Part shown: positions 14,600-23,982 of the stretch, piece by piece
Layout: every line of letters begins with the position of its first letter
Numbering within the stretch: the first letter of the stretch is position 1
Source: JBFXCS01 sp050181915
GTDB lineage: Bacteria > Actinomycetota > Thermoleophilia > Miltoncostaeales > Miltoncostaeaceae
Assembly: GCA_050181915.1 (NCBI GenBank)
Contig: JBFXCS010000001.1
Location: forward strand, 434,001 to 498,000
DNA length: 64,000 nt
Direction of reading: 5' to 3'
Notes under the pieces: model-generated
Told to the model about the DNA's origin: nothing
Databases searched by the model: none
The model's input: the letters and a program-made list of their open reading frames with translations, nothing else
Translations under genes and position numbers: made by a program

Positions 14600-17500
14600 G
14601 GCCCGCCTGCCGCGGCGGGTGCTGGTCGCCAACCGCGGGGAGATCGCCTGCCGGATCATGCGGACGCTGCGCGCGATGGGCATCGGGGCGGTGGCCGTGC
14701 ACTCCGAGGCGGACGTCGGGGCGCCGCACGTGAGGATGGCCGACGCCGCGGTGCGCCTGGGGCCGGCCGCGGCGGCCGAGAGCTACCTGCGCGCCGACCG
14801 CGTGCTCGACGCCGCCCTCTCTGCCGGCGCCGAGGCCGTGCACCCCGGCTACGGCTTCCTCAGCGAGGACCCCTCCTTCGCCGCCGCGGTGGAGGAGGCC
14901 GGCCTCGCCTTCTGCGGGCCCACGCCGGGCCAGATCGCGGACTTCGGGCGCAAGGACACGGCGCGCGCGCTGGCGCGCGCCGAGGGGCTGGCCCTGCTGC
15001 CGGGCAGCGACCGGCTGGCGGACGAGCGCCACGCGCTGGCCGAGGCGGCGCGGGTCGGCTACCCGGTGATGCTGAAGAGCGCGGCCGGCGGGGGCGGCAT
15101 CGGCATGGCCCTCTGCGAGGGCCCGGACGCGCTGCGCGAGGCCTTCGGGCGGGTGGAGCGGGCGTCGCTCGCCGCCTTCGGCTCGGCCGACCTGCTGCTC
15201 GAGCGCTACGTGCCGCGCGCGCGGCACGTCGAGGTGCAGGTGTTCGGCGACGGCGAGGGGGCGGTGGCGGCGCTGGGCGACCGCGACTGCTCGATGCAGC
15301 GGCGCCACCAGAAGGTGCTGGAGGAGGCGCCGGCGCCGGGTCTGCCGGACGCGCTGCGCGCGCGCCTGGCCGACGACGCCGTGCGGCTGTGCGCCTCGGT
15401 GGCCTACCGCTCGGCCGGCACCGTCGAGTTCCTGGTGGACGCCGACGGCGGCGAGGCCTGGTTCCTCGAGGTCAACACGCGCCTGCAGGTGGAGCACGGG
15501 GTCACCGAGGAGGTGCTCGGCATCGACCTGGTGGAGTGGATGGTGCGGCAGGCGGGCGGACAGGACGTGCTGGCGGGGTGGTCGCCGCGGCCGCCGGCCG
15601 GGCACGCGATCGAGGCGCGGATCTACGCCGAGGACCCGGTCCGCGGCCACCGGCCCGCCGCCGGCGTCCTGATCCGCGTGGCCCTGCCGGAGGGCGTCCG
15701 GGTGGACGGCTGGGTGGAGCCGGGCACCGAGGTCACGCCGCACTACGACCCGCTGCTCGCGAAGGTGGTGGCCCACGGGCCGGACCGCGACGCGGCCCTG
15801 CGCCGCCTGGGCGAGGCGCTGCGCGCCACCGACCTCCACGGGCTGGAGACCAACGTCGTGCTGCTGCGGGCGGCGGTCGCGTCCGGCCCGTTCGCCGAGG
15901 GACGCCCCACCACGGGCGCCCTGGCGGCCGTCCGCTGCCCGGCCGACTCGGCCGAGGTGCTCGAGCCCGGCCTCGTGACCACGGTGCAGGCCCACCCCGG
16001 CCGCCTCGGCCTCTGGCACGTGGGCGTGCCGCCGTCGGGCCCGATGGACGACCGCAGCTTCCGCCTCGCGAACCGGCTGGTCGGCAACCCCGAGGGCGCT
16101 CCGGCCCTCGAGATGACCCGCACCGGGCCCACCCTGCGGTTCGACCGCGCGGCGCGGGTGTGCCTGGGCGGCGCGCGGATGGCGGCGACGCTCGACGGCC
16201 GTCCGGTGCCCTGGTGGCGGGGCGTCGCGGTGGCCGCGGGCCAGGTGCTGCGGATCGGCGCGGTCGAGGGCCCGGGCGCCCGCGCCTACCTGGCGGTGGC
16301 CGGCGGCCTGGACGTGCCGGAGTACCTCGGCAGCGCCGCCACCTTCACGCTCGGCGGCTTCGGCGGCCACGGAGGCAGGGCGCTGCGGGCCGGCGACGTG
16401 CTGCGCCTGCTGCCCGACCACGGCGACCCGCCGGCCGCGGCCGGCGACCTCCCGGTCATCGCCGGGGAGTGGGAGCTCGGCGTGCGCTACGGCCCGCACG
16501 CCGCGCCCGACTTCTTCACCGAGGAGTACCTGGAGCGCCTGCTCGGCGCCCGCTGGAGCGTGCACCACAACTCCGACCGCACCGGCGTGCGCCTGCTGGG
16601 CCCCGCCCCCGGCTGGGCGCGCGAGGACGGCGGCGACGCGGGCCTCCATCCGTCGAACATCCACGACTGCCCCTACGCCGTCGGGGCGGTCGACTTCACC
16701 GGCGACATGCCGGTGATCCTCGGCCCGGACGGGCCCAGCCTGGGCGGCTTCGTCTGCCCGGTCACGGTCGCCGAGCGCGAGATGTGGAAGCTGGGCCAGC
16801 TGTCGCCCGGCGACGGCGTGCGCTTCCGCCTGCTCGACCGGCCCGCGGCGGGGCGGCGCCTGCCGGACGCGGTGCTCGCCCGCCGCGAGGAGCGGCCCGG
16901 CGGCCCCGCGGTGGTCTACCGCCGCAGCGGCGACGACAGCCTGCTCGTCGAGTACGGCCCGCCGGTGCTCGACCTCGCCCTGCGCCTGCGCGCCCACGCG
17001 CTGATGGGTTGGGTCGCCGCCCGCGGCCTGCCGGGGGTGATCGACCTGACGCCGGGAATCCGCTCCCTGCAGGTGCACCTGGATCCCGGGCGGCTGGCGC
17101 CCGGGCGCGCCCTCGACCTCCTGATGGGCGCGGAGGACGAGCTGGCGCCCGTCGACGAGGCGGTGGTGCCGTCGCGCGAGGTGAGGCTGCCGCTGGCCTG
17201 GGAGGACCCCTCCGTGCTGCTGGCCGTGGAGCGCTACACGAGCTCGGTGCGCCCGGACGCGCCCTGGTGCCCCAGCAACGTGGAGTTCATCCGCCGCATC
17301 AACGGCCTCGACGACGTCGAGGAGGTGCGCCGCATCCTCTACGAGGCGAGCTACCTGGTCCTCGGCCTGGGCGACGTGTACCTCGGCGCCCCCGTGGCCA
17401 CCCCGGTCGATCCGCGCCATCGCCTGGTCACCACCAAGTACAACCCGGCGCGGACCTGGACGCCGGAGAACGCCGTCGGCATCGGGGGCGCCTACATGTG

Positions 17501-18119
17501 CGTCTACGGCATGGAGGGGCCGGGCGGCTATCAGCTCGTCGGCCGCACCGTGCCCGTGTGGAACACCCACCGCACGACGCGCGACTTCCCGGAGGGCGCG
17601 CCGTGGCTGCTGCGCTTCTTCGACCGCATCCGCTTCTTCCCGGTCACCGCGCGGGAGCTCGAGGACTGGCGGCGCGGCGTGCGCGACGGCACGCGCGCCC
17701 TCGACATCGCCGACGGCGAGTTCTCGCTGCGCGCGCACCGCGAGTTCCTCGCGGGCATCGCGCCCGACGTCGAGGCCTTTCGCGCGCGGCGCGAGGCGGC
17801 CTTCCGCCGCGAGCGCGAGCGCTGGGAGGCCGACGGCGCGCCGGCCGCGGCCCCCGCGCCGCCGCCGGCCACGCGCGAGGCGGCCCCCGCCGGCCAGCCG
17901 GTGGCCGCCCAGCTCGCGGCGAACGTCTGGAAGGTGCGGGTGGCCGAGGGCGACCTGGTCGCCGAGGGCGAGGTGGTCGCCGTGCTGGAGGCGATGAAGA
18001 TGGAGGTGGCCGTGAGCGCGCCGCGCGGCGGCCGGGTGGCGCGCGTGCTGTGCGCGCCCGGCGACCTGGTGCTGCCGGGCCAGGCCCTGCTGACCCTTGC
18101 CGAGGAGGGGACCACGTGA
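14592..18119 (+). CDS. biotin-dependent guanidine/urea carboxylase
   Basis: A 1175-residue single-chain carboxylase. Domain order is biotin carboxylase (about 1-450; VLVANRGEIACRI, ATP-grasp loop KSAAGGGGIGM, biotin-carboxylase EVNTRLQVEHGVTEE), carboxyltransferase halves of the KipA/KipI type (about 460-1050), and a biotinyl domain at the end with biotin lysine K1136 in LEAMKMEV. It uses ATP and bicarbonate to carboxylate urea to allophanate, or guanidine to carboxyguanidine. The adjoining DUF1989 pair favours guanidine as the physiological substrate; a single active-site residue that separates the two groups cannot be placed with confidence by eye. The GTG at 14592 is the start. Confidence 0.9.
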   Translation: MGEARLPRRVLVANRGEIACRIMRTLRAMGIGAVAVHSEADVGAPHVRMADAAVRLGPAAAAESYLRADRVLDAALSAGAEAVHPGYGFLSEDPSFAAAVEEAGLAFCGPTPGQIADFGRKDTARALARAEGLALLPGSDRLADERHALAEAARVGYPVMLKSAAGGGGIGMALCEGPDALREAFGRVERASLAAFGSADLLLERYVPRARHVEVQVFGDGEGAVAALGDRDCSMQRRHQKVLEEAPAPGLPDALRARLADDAVRLCASVAYRSAGTVEFLVDADGGEAWFLEVNTRLQVEHGVTEEVLGIDLVEWMVRQAGGQDVLAGWSPRPPAGHAIEARIYAEDPVRGHRPAAGVLIRVALPEGVRVDGWVEPGTEVTPHYDPLLAKVVAHGPDRDAALRRLGEALRATDLHGLETNVVLLRAAVASGPFAEGRPTTGALAAVRCPADSAEVLEPGLVTTVQAHPGRLGLWHVGVPPSGPMDDRSFRLANRLVGNPEGAPALEMTRTGPTLRFDRAARVCLGGARMAATLDGRPVPWWRGVAVAAGQVLRIGAVEGPGARAYLAVAGGLDVPEYLGSAATFTLGGFGGHGGRALRAGDVLRLLPDHGDPPAAAGDLPVIAGEWELGVRYGPHAAPDFFTEEYLERLLGARWSVHHNSDRTGVRLLGPAPGWAREDGGDAGLHPSNIHDCPYAVGAVDFTGDMPVILGPDGPSLGGFVCPVTVAEREMWKLGQLSPGDGVRFRLLDRPAAGRRLPDAVLARREERPGGPAVVYRRSGDDSLLVEYGPPVLDLALRLRAHALMGWVAARGLPGVIDLTPGIRSLQVHLDPGRLAPGRALDLLMGAEDELAPVDEAVVPSREVRLPLAWEDPSVLLAVERYTSSVRPDAPWCPSNVEFIRRINGLDDVEEVRRILYEASYLVLGLGDVYLGAPVATPVDPRHRLVTTKYNPARTWTPENAVGIGGAYMCVYGMEGPGGYQLVGRTVPVWNTHRTTRDFPEGAPWLLRFFDRIRFFPVTARELEDWRRGVRDGTRALDIADGEFSLRAHREFLAGIAPDVEAFRARREAAFRRERERWEADGAPAAAPAPPPATREAAPAGQPVAAQLAANVWKVRVAEGDLVAEGEVVAVLEAMKMEVAVSAPRGGRVARVLCAPGDLVLPGQALLTLAEEGTT

Positions 18120-19747
18120 CCGTGTGGATATCGCGCCGCTCCGGCGACGCGCTCGAGCGGGCGCGCGCCGCCGCGCCCCCCGGCCCGCTGGCGGGCCGCC
18201 TGCTGGCGGTGAAGGACAACATCGACGTGGCCGGCTTCCCGACCACCGCCGGCTGCCCCGAGTTCGCGTACGAGCCCGCCGCCGCGGCGCCGTGCGTGCG
18301 GCGGCTGGAGGCGGCCGGGGCGGTGGTGGTCGGGAAGACGAACATGGACCAGTTCGCGACCGGGCTGGTCGGCACGCGCTCGCCCTACGGCGTCGTCTCG
18401 GCCCTCGGCCACCCCGAGGTCGTGTCGGGCGGGTCGAGCTCCGGGTCGGCGGTGGCCGTGGCGTCCGGCGAGGTCGACCTCGCGCTCGGCACCGACACGG
18501 CGGGCTCCGGCCGCGTGCCCGCGGCGATGAACGGCATCGTGGGCCTGAAGCCCACGCGCGGCCTGATCTCGGTCGAGGGCGTCGTGCCGGCGTGCCTGTC
18601 GATCGACTGCGTCTCGGTGTTCGCCCGCACCTGCGCCGAGGCGCGCCTGGCGATGTGCGTCGCCGCCGATCCCGAGGGTCCCGCCGCGCGCGACCGGCCG
18701 CTGCCGGCGCGCCGGGCGCTGGCGGCCGCGGCCGCGCCGCGCGTGGGCGTGCCCGACCCGGCCGCCCTCGACTTCGGCGACGACCCCGAGGGGCCCGGCC
18801 TCTTCCGCGCCGCGGTCGCGCGCCTCGAGGCGCTCGGCGCGCGCACCGTCGACGTCGACCTGGCGCCGTTCCGGGCGGCGGGCGACCTCCTCTACGGGGG
18901 CCCGTGGGTGGCCGAGCGGCTCGCCGCCGTCGGCGGCTTCATGCGCGACAACCCGGCGGCGACCCTCGATCCCGTCGTGCGGTCGATCATCCTGGGCGCG
19001 GAGGGCATCGACGCCGTCGCGGCGTATCGCGGCCGCTACGCCCTCGACCGGATCATCCGCGACGCCGCCGGGGTCTGGGACCGCATCGACGCCCTGCTCG
19101 TGCCCACGGTCCCCTTCGCCCCCACCATCGCCGAGGTCGCCGCCGACCCCCACGGCGTGAACGCGCGCCTCGGCGCCTACACGAGCTTCGTGAACCTGAT
19201 GGACCTCTGCGCCCTCGCGCTGCCCGCGGGGGCGCGCCAGTCGGGGGTGCCCTTCGGCGTGCAACTCGTGGCGCCCGCCCTGCAGGACGCGCTGCTGTGC
19301 GACATCGGCACCCGCTTCGAGCTCGGGCCGGCGGCGGGTGCGCGGACGGTGCGGCTGGCGGTGGTGGGCGCGCACCTGCGCGGCCAGCCCCTCAACCACC
19401 AGCTCACCGAGCGGGCGGCGCGCCTCGTCGCGGTCACCGAGAGCGCGCCCGAGTACCGCCTCTTCCGCCTCGACGGCACCGCGCCCCCCAAGCCGGGGCT
19501 CGTGCGGGCGCCGGGCGACGGGGTCGGCGTCGAGCTGGAGGTCTGGGAGCTGGGCGAGCGCGAGTTCGGCTCCTTCGTGGCCGAGGTCCCGCCGCCGCTG
19601 GCGATCGGCACGGTGCGCCTGGCGAGCGGCGAGGAGGTGAAGGGCTTCGTGTGCGAGCCGTTCGCCGTGGAGGGCGCCCGCGACATCTCCGGGTTCGGCG
19701 GCTGGCGTGCCTACCTCGGCTCGCAGGCGTCCGTCCGGGTGCCGTGA
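18116..19747 (+). CDS. atzF: allophanate hydrolase
   Basis: A 543-residue amidase-signature enzyme hydrolysing allophanate to ammonia and CO2. The Ser-cisSer-Lys triad is visible as K33 in LAVKDNIDVAG, the GGSSSGSA loop at about 105-112, and nucleophile S131 in TDTAGSGRVPAA. The C-terminal domain (about 430-543), ending near ARDISGFGGWRAYL, is the one specific to allophanate hydrolases. The GTG at 18116 overlaps the carboxylase stop (GTGA), so the longer open frame upstream is not coding. This is the final step of the nitrogen-release operon; the next gene, recQ, starts 13 bp later but is functionally unrelated. Confidence 0.92.
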   Translation: MTVWISRRSGDALERARAAAPPGPLAGRLLAVKDNIDVAGFPTTAGCPEFAYEPAAAAPCVRRLEAAGAVVVGKTNMDQFATGLVGTRSPYGVVSALGHPEVVSGGSSSGSAVAVASGEVDLALGTDTAGSGRVPAAMNGIVGLKPTRGLISVEGVVPACLSIDCVSVFARTCAEARLAMCVAADPEGPAARDRPLPARRALAAAAAPRVGVPDPAALDFGDDPEGPGLFRAAVARLEALGARTVDVDLAPFRAAGDLLYGGPWVAERLAAVGGFMRDNPAATLDPVVRSIILGAEGIDAVAAYRGRYALDRIIRDAAGVWDRIDALLVPTVPFAPTIAEVAADPHGVNARLGAYTSFVNLMDLCALALPAGARQSGVPFGVQLVAPALQDALLCDIGTRFELGPAAGARTVRLAVVGAHLRGQPLNHQLTERAARLVAVTESAPEYRLFRLDGTAPPKPGLVRAPGDGVGVELEVWELGEREFGSFVAEVPPPLAIGTVRLASGEEVKGFVCEPFAVEGARDISGFGGWRAYLGSQASVRVP

Positions 19748-19760
19748 CAACCTTGGCGGG

Positions 19761-21782
19761 ATGAGCGCCGTCGCCACCCCGCCCGCCGAGATCGCGGGCG
19801 CCTCGCTGCCCCTGGGCCACCTCGCCGAGCTGGCCCGCTGGATCGAGGCGGCCGAGGCCGCCGGCGCCGAGTCGCCCGCGGCCCACGCGCGCATCGAGGC
19901 CGAGCTGGCCGCCCTGCGCGCCGCCTGGCCCGATCTCGGCGCGCGCGAGCGCGGCCTCCTGGGCGGCATGGCCGGCGGCCTCGCCGCCCGCCGTCCCGGG
20001 CCGGGCGACGGCGGGGCCGAGCCCGCGGGCGAGCCGCTGCCGGCGGTCCTGGCGCGGCTCGGCGTGCGGCGCCTGCGACCCGGCCAGGACATCGCGATCG
20101 GCGCCGGGATGGCCGGCCGCGACGCCCTGGTCATCATGGCCACCGGCTCCGGCAAGTCGCTGTGCTACCAGGCGCCGGCGGCGGCGCTGGGCGGGCTCAC
20201 CGTGGTGGTCTCGCCGCTCATCGCCCTGATGGCCGACCAGCTTGCGGGCCTCGAGCGGGTGGGCGTCCCCGCGGCGATGCTCAACTCCGACATGGGCGAG
20301 GAGCGCCAGCGCGAGGCCCTCGACCGCGCCCGCGCCGGGGCCCTGTCGCTGCTCTACGTCGCGCCCGAGCGCTTCCAGTCGGCCGGCTTCCGCCGGGCGA
20401 TGGCGGAGGCCCGGGTCGCCCTGCTCGTGGTGGACGAGGCGCACTGCGTCTCGGAGTGGGGCCACGAGTTCCGGCCGGACTACCGCCGGGTGGGCCGCTT
20501 CCGCGAGGAGCTGCGCCCGCGGGCCACCATGGCGCTCACCGCCACGGCCACGCCGCGCGTGCGCCAGGACATCGTGCGGCGCCTCGGCCTGCGCGACCCG
20601 GTCGAGGTGATCGGCGGATTCGACCGCCCCAACCTCACCTTCGACGCCCTCTGGGTCGAGGGCCGGGGGTCCGTGGCCCGCAAGCGCCGCGCCCTCGAGG
20701 CCGCGCTCGCGGGCGCCGCCGGCGGCAAGGCCATCGTCTACTGCGGCACCCGCAGGGCGTCGGAGGAGACGGCGGAGGCGCTGGGGCGGGCGGGCTTCTC
20801 GGCGGTGCCGTACCACGCCGGCCGGGCCGACCGGGCCGAGGCGCAGGAGGCCTTCACGACCGGCCGGGCGCAGGTGGTCGCCGCCACCAACGCCTTCGGC
20901 ATGGGCGTCAACGTCCCCGACGTGCGCCTGGTGGTGCACCTCGCGCTGCCCGACTCGCTGGAGCAGCTGTACCAGGAGGCCGGGCGGGCCGGCCGCGACG
21001 GCGAGGCCGCCCGCCACCTCATCGTCGCCGGTCCCGCCGACGAGGTCGCCATCCGGCGGCGCATCGGCCGTGCCCGCCTCGACGCGGGCGAGATCGAGCA
21101 GCTGCTCGCCCGCCTGGCCGCCCGGGCCGACGAATCCGGCGGCTTCCGCATGGGGCGCGAGGAGGTCGACGACGAGACGGCGTTCCGCCTCGCGATCGCC
21201 GAGCGCGTCGGGGCGCTGGAGGTCGAGGGCGCGCCCGGCGGCGGGCGGGTGGGGCGGCTGGCCGCGCCGCGCCTCACGCCGGAGCAGCGCGAGGACCTGG
21301 ACGGCCAGGTGGCGATGGAGCTCAGGCGCCGCCACCGCAGCCTCGACCAGGCCGTCGCCTACGTCCGCGGCGACGCCTGCCGGCGCGCGACCCTGCTCGA
21401 CCACTTCCAGGATCCGACCGAGCCGGCCCCCGAGGAGCGCTGCTGCGACCACTGCGACCCGCCGGCCGATCTGGCGGGCGCTCTGGAGGCCGGGGGCGGG
21501 GTCCTCGACGCCCCCGCGCGGCGGGCGCCGGCCGCGCCGGCCGAGGCCCTGTCGGTCGACGAGCGCCGCATCTACGACGCCCTGCGCGCGTGGCGCGGCG
21601 AGACGGCCAAGGAGCTCGGCTGGCCGGCCTTCCGGGTGGCGTCGAACCGCGCGCTCACCGGCATCGCCCGGGCCGCCCCGCGCACCGAGCGGGAGCTCGA
21701 GGCGGTGTACGGGGTGGGGCCGTGGCTGGTCGAGACCCACGGACCGCGCCTGCTGGCCCTCGTCGAGCAGGCGGCCCGGTGA
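19761..21782 (+). CDS. recQ: RecQ-family ATP-dependent DNA helicase
   Basis: A 673-residue helicase. An atypical N-terminal extension of about 100 residues (Ala/Glu-rich) precedes motif 0 RRLRPGQD and Walker A MATGSGKSLCYQ (about 127-137). Then follow DEAHCVSEWGHEFRPDYR, TATATPRVRQDI, and the helicase C part with YHAGRADR and QEAGRAGRDG. A cysteine cluster (CRRATLLDHF...CCDHC) forms the RecQ zinc site, and a degenerate HRDC-like tail ends the protein. It unwinds recombination intermediates 3' to 5'. The ATG at 19761 is chosen; CAACCT, a poor -10, lies 7 nt upstream. It overlaps the thioesterase gene by GTGA. Confidence 0.92.
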   Translation: MSAVATPPAEIAGASLPLGHLAELARWIEAAEAAGAESPAAHARIEAELAALRAAWPDLGARERGLLGGMAGGLAARRPGPGDGGAEPAGEPLPAVLARLGVRRLRPGQDIAIGAGMAGRDALVIMATGSGKSLCYQAPAAALGGLTVVVSPLIALMADQLAGLERVGVPAAMLNSDMGEERQREALDRARAGALSLLYVAPERFQSAGFRRAMAEARVALLVVDEAHCVSEWGHEFRPDYRRVGRFREELRPRATMALTATATPRVRQDIVRRLGLRDPVEVIGGFDRPNLTFDALWVEGRGSVARKRRALEAALAGAAGGKAIVYCGTRRASEETAEALGRAGFSAVPYHAGRADRAEAQEAFTTGRAQVVAATNAFGMGVNVPDVRLVVHLALPDSLEQLYQEAGRAGRDGEAARHLIVAGPADEVAIRRRIGRARLDAGEIEQLLARLAARADESGGFRMGREEVDDETAFRLAIAERVGALEVEGAPGGGRVGRLAAPRLTPEQREDLDGQVAMELRRRHRSLDQAVAYVRGDACRRATLLDHFQDPTEPAPEERCCDHCDPPADLAGALEAGGGVLDAPARRAPAAPAEALSVDERRIYDALRAWRGETAKELGWPAFRVASNRALTGIARAAPRTERELEAVYGVGPWLVETHGPRLLALVEQAAR

Positions 21783-22168
21783 ACGTCGAGACGCGCCTGT
21801 GCGAGTTCGTGCTGCCGCCCGACACGAACCACCTCGGGACGCTCTACGGCGGCACCATGCTGGCCTGGATGGACAAGGCGGCCGGCGTCGCGGGCCTGCG
21901 GCGCGCCGGGAGGGCGGTGGTCACCGCCGCGGTCGACAAGCTGGTGTTCCGGGTGCCGGTGCGCGCGGGCGAGCTGGTGGAGCTGATCGCCCGGGTCGAG
22001 TCGGTGGGCCGGACCAGCATGGTCGTGGCGGTCGATGTCTTCCGCGAGGACCCCGAGAGCTCGGTGCGCGAGCTGTGCACCACCGGGCACTTCACGATGG
22101 TCGCGGTCGACGACGAGGGCCGGCCGGTGCCCGTCCGGGCCGCGCCCGCCGGGCTCAGCCCCGGCTGA
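21779..22168 (+). CDS. acyl-CoA thioesterase, hotdog fold
   Basis: A 129-residue single hotdog-domain protein of the YciA/BFIT type. The active-site stretch NHLGTLYGGTMLAWMDKAAG is diagnostic, followed by RVPVRAGELVELIARVE and TGHFTMVAVDDEGRP. These enzymes hydrolyse acyl-CoA to free acid and CoA. The GTG start overlaps the recQ stop, so it is translationally coupled. Its 3' end overlaps the convergent monooxygenase gene by 14 bp, inside a 22-bp palindrome that holds both stop codons. Confidence 0.9.
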   Translation: MNVETRLCEFVLPPDTNHLGTLYGGTMLAWMDKAAGVAGLRRAGRAVVTAAVDKLVFRVPVRAGELVELIARVESVGRTSMVVAVDVFREDPESSVRELCTTGHFTMVAVDDEGRPVPVRAAPAGLSPG

Positions 22169-22172
22169 GCCC
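22151..22172. terminator. palindrome containing the stop codons of two convergent genes
   Basis: GGGCTCAGCC-CC-GGCTGAGCCC, perfect over 10 bp per arm. The plus-strand TGA (22166-22168) and the minus-strand TGA (22157-22155) lie in opposite arms. It is probably a bidirectional terminator. Confidence 0.55.
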
Positions 22173-23204
22173 CGCCCGCGCGGCGGCGGGGGCCGGCCCG
22201 AGGGCCTCGGCGACCCGGCGGTACGACGCGCGGCGCTCATCGTGGTCGTGGACCGTCGTCATGAGCATCAGCTCGTCGGCCCGGCAGTCGGCGGCCAGCT
22301 CGCGCAGGCGGGCCGCGACCGTCTCCGGATCGCCCAGCACCTGGGCGCGCATGTAGCGCCGCACCTGGTCGGCCTCGCCCTCGCTGTAGGGATGGGCGAG
22401 CGCCTCCTCGGGCGTCGGCAGGGGGGCCGGGCGGCCGGTGCGCATGCGGATGAGCGACAGCGCCCCCGACGCCGCGAGGTGCTCGGCGCGCGCGGTGGTC
22501 TCGGCGCAGATCACCGAGACCGCCAGGATCGCCCGCGGCTGCGCCAGCTCCGGCGAGGGTCGGAACTCGTCCCGGTAGGCGCGCATGATCTCGGCCGCGT
22601 TGCGCGGGTTGAGGTAGCGCGCGAAGGCGAGGCCCACGCCCAGCATCGCGGCGGCGCGGGCGCCGTACTCGCTCGATCCGAGCATCCAGACGGGCGGCAT
22701 GGGCACGTCGGCCGGCTGGGCGCTCACCGAGCGCAGCGGATGCCCCTGCGGGAAGCCGTCGCCGGCGTACGCGAGCAGCTCCCCCATCTGGGCGGGGAAG
22801 TCCTCGGCGGCGATGCCGGCCGGCGTGCGGCGCAGGGCCGCCGCGGTGACGCCGTCGGTGCCGGGCGCCCGGCCGATGCCCAGATCGATGCGCCCGGGAT
22901 AGAGGGCCTCCAGCACGCGGAAGGTCTCGGCGACCCGCAGCGGGGCGTGGTTCGGCAGCATTACGCCGCCCGATCCCACCCGGATGCGCGAGGTCGCCGC
23001 GAGCACCTGCCCGATCATGACCTCGGGCGCCGAGCTGGCGAGGCCCGGGGTGTTGTGGTGCTCGGCCAGCCAGTAGCGCGCGTACCCCCAGCCCTCGGCC
23101 GCGACGGCCAGGTCGAGGGTGTTGCGAAGGGCCTGCGCCGACGTCGCGCCCGACGGGACCGGCGACAGGTCGAGCACGGACAGCGGAAGGGGCGGGGCGG
23201 TCAC
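22155..23204 (-). CDS. LLM-class flavin-dependent oxidoreductase (MsnO8-like)
   Basis: A 349-residue bacterial-luciferase-like TIM barrel. It begins LPLSVLDLSPVPSG, the typical start of the MsnO8-type subgroup, with YWLAEHHNTPGLASSAPEVMIG, RIRVGSGGVMLPNHAPLRVAE and IDLGIGRAPGTD, which bind reduced flavin. The substrate is unknown. I choose the GTG at 23204, because TACCGT lies 8 nt upstream in the leaderless position, over an ATG six codons earlier. It converges on the thioesterase gene. Confidence 0.88.
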   Translation of the reverse strand: MTAPPLPLSVLDLSPVPSGATSAQALRNTLDLAVAAEGWGYARYWLAEHHNTPGLASSAPEVMIGQVLAATSRIRVGSGGVMLPNHAPLRVAETFRVLEALYPGRIDLGIGRAPGTDGVTAAALRRTPAGIAAEDFPAQMGELLAYAGDGFPQGHPLRSVSAQPADVPMPPVWMLGSSEYGARAAAMLGVGLAFARYLNPRNAAEIMRAYRDEFRPSPELAQPRAILAVSVICAETTARAEHLAASGALSLIRMRTGRPAPLPTPEEALAHPYSEGEADQVRRYMRAQVLGDPETVAARLRELAADCRADELMLMTTVHDHDERRASYRRVAEALGPAPAAARAGLSRG

Positions 23205-23212
23205 GACGGGCC

Positions 23213-23218
23213 ACGGTA
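23213..23218 (-). promoter_or_regulatory. -10 element of leaderless promoter for the flavin oxidoreductase
   Basis: TACCGT on the minus strand, 8 nt before the GTG at 23204. It decides the start codon. Confidence 0.45.
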
Positions 23219-23255
23219 TCAACCGCCCGCCGGCCGCCCCGCCCGCCGCGCGGAG

Positions 23256-23891
23256 CTACGGCCTGCCGCCGGGCGGGCCCCAGCCGCGGTGGCCGCCGGG
23301 CGGGCCGCCGGGGGGCGCCTGCCGCTCGACGATCGTCTTCGCCCGCGCCGCGGCGTTTGCCCGGCTCAGATCGTGGCCGCGGTCCTTCGCCGCGGCGAGC
23401 AGCGCGTCGGTCACGGCGTCGATCACCTTCTGGACGTCGACCTTCCGGGCCTCGGCCACCTCGGCGATCGTCTTCCCGTCGCTCAGCTGCTTCTGCAGCG
23501 CGTCGGCCGTGATGCCGAGGGCCTTCGCCGCCGGCGTCAGGACGTCGCTCGCGCCCCGGCCCCAGAAGGGCCCGCCGCCCCGGCCGCCGAATCCGAGGCC
23601 CGGCCCGGGATCGCCCTGGGCGGCGCGCTCCAGGATCGCGTCGGCCTGCTCCTGGGTGAGCCTGCCGTCCTCCACGGCCCGGTCCAGGCGCTCCTTGAGG
23701 ACGTCCTGCATGGCCGCCGCCACCTGGTCGGCCGTGATGTCGGTGCCCGCGCGCTTGTTCAGCGCCGCGGCGAGGGCGGCGGCCTGCTCGGAGCTGCGCC
23801 CGTTGGTGGCCGCGTAGGTCGCGCCGCCGGCCACGAGCCCGGCGGCCGCGACCGCGGTCCCCGCGATCGCGATGGCTCGCCTGCGTCCCAT
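23256..23891 (-). CDS. secreted or membrane-anchored helical protein of unknown function
   Basis: A 211-residue protein. An N-terminal helix (AIAIAGTAVAAAGLVAGGATYAA) looks like a signal peptide or anchor. The rest is charged and helical, with two short blocks of a recurring pattern: one with ITADQVAAAMQDVLKERLDRAV...LTQEQADAILERAAQ, and one with LGITADALQKQLSDGKTIAEVAEARKV. The second resembles repeats found in many actinobacterial secreted proteins. The C-terminus is Gly/Pro-rich. No enzyme motif is seen. The start MGRRRAIAI with arginines fits a signal n-region. Confidence 0.75.
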   Translation of the reverse strand: MGRRRAIAIAGTAVAAAGLVAGGATYAATNGRSSEQAAALAAALNKRAGTDITADQVAAAMQDVLKERLDRAVEDGRLTQEQADAILERAAQGDPGPGLGFGGRGGGPFWGRGASDVLTPAAKALGITADALQKQLSDGKTIAEVAEARKVDVQKVIDAVTDALLAAAKDRGHDLSRANAAARAKTIVERQAPPGGPPGGHRGWGPPGGRP

Positions 23892-23982
23892 GTCGCCCCC
23901 TCCGTCGGATTCCGGTCGTGCACCCGACGCCGACGGTAGGGGCCGATCCTGGGAGAAGGATCAGAGGATCATCAGAGCGCCC

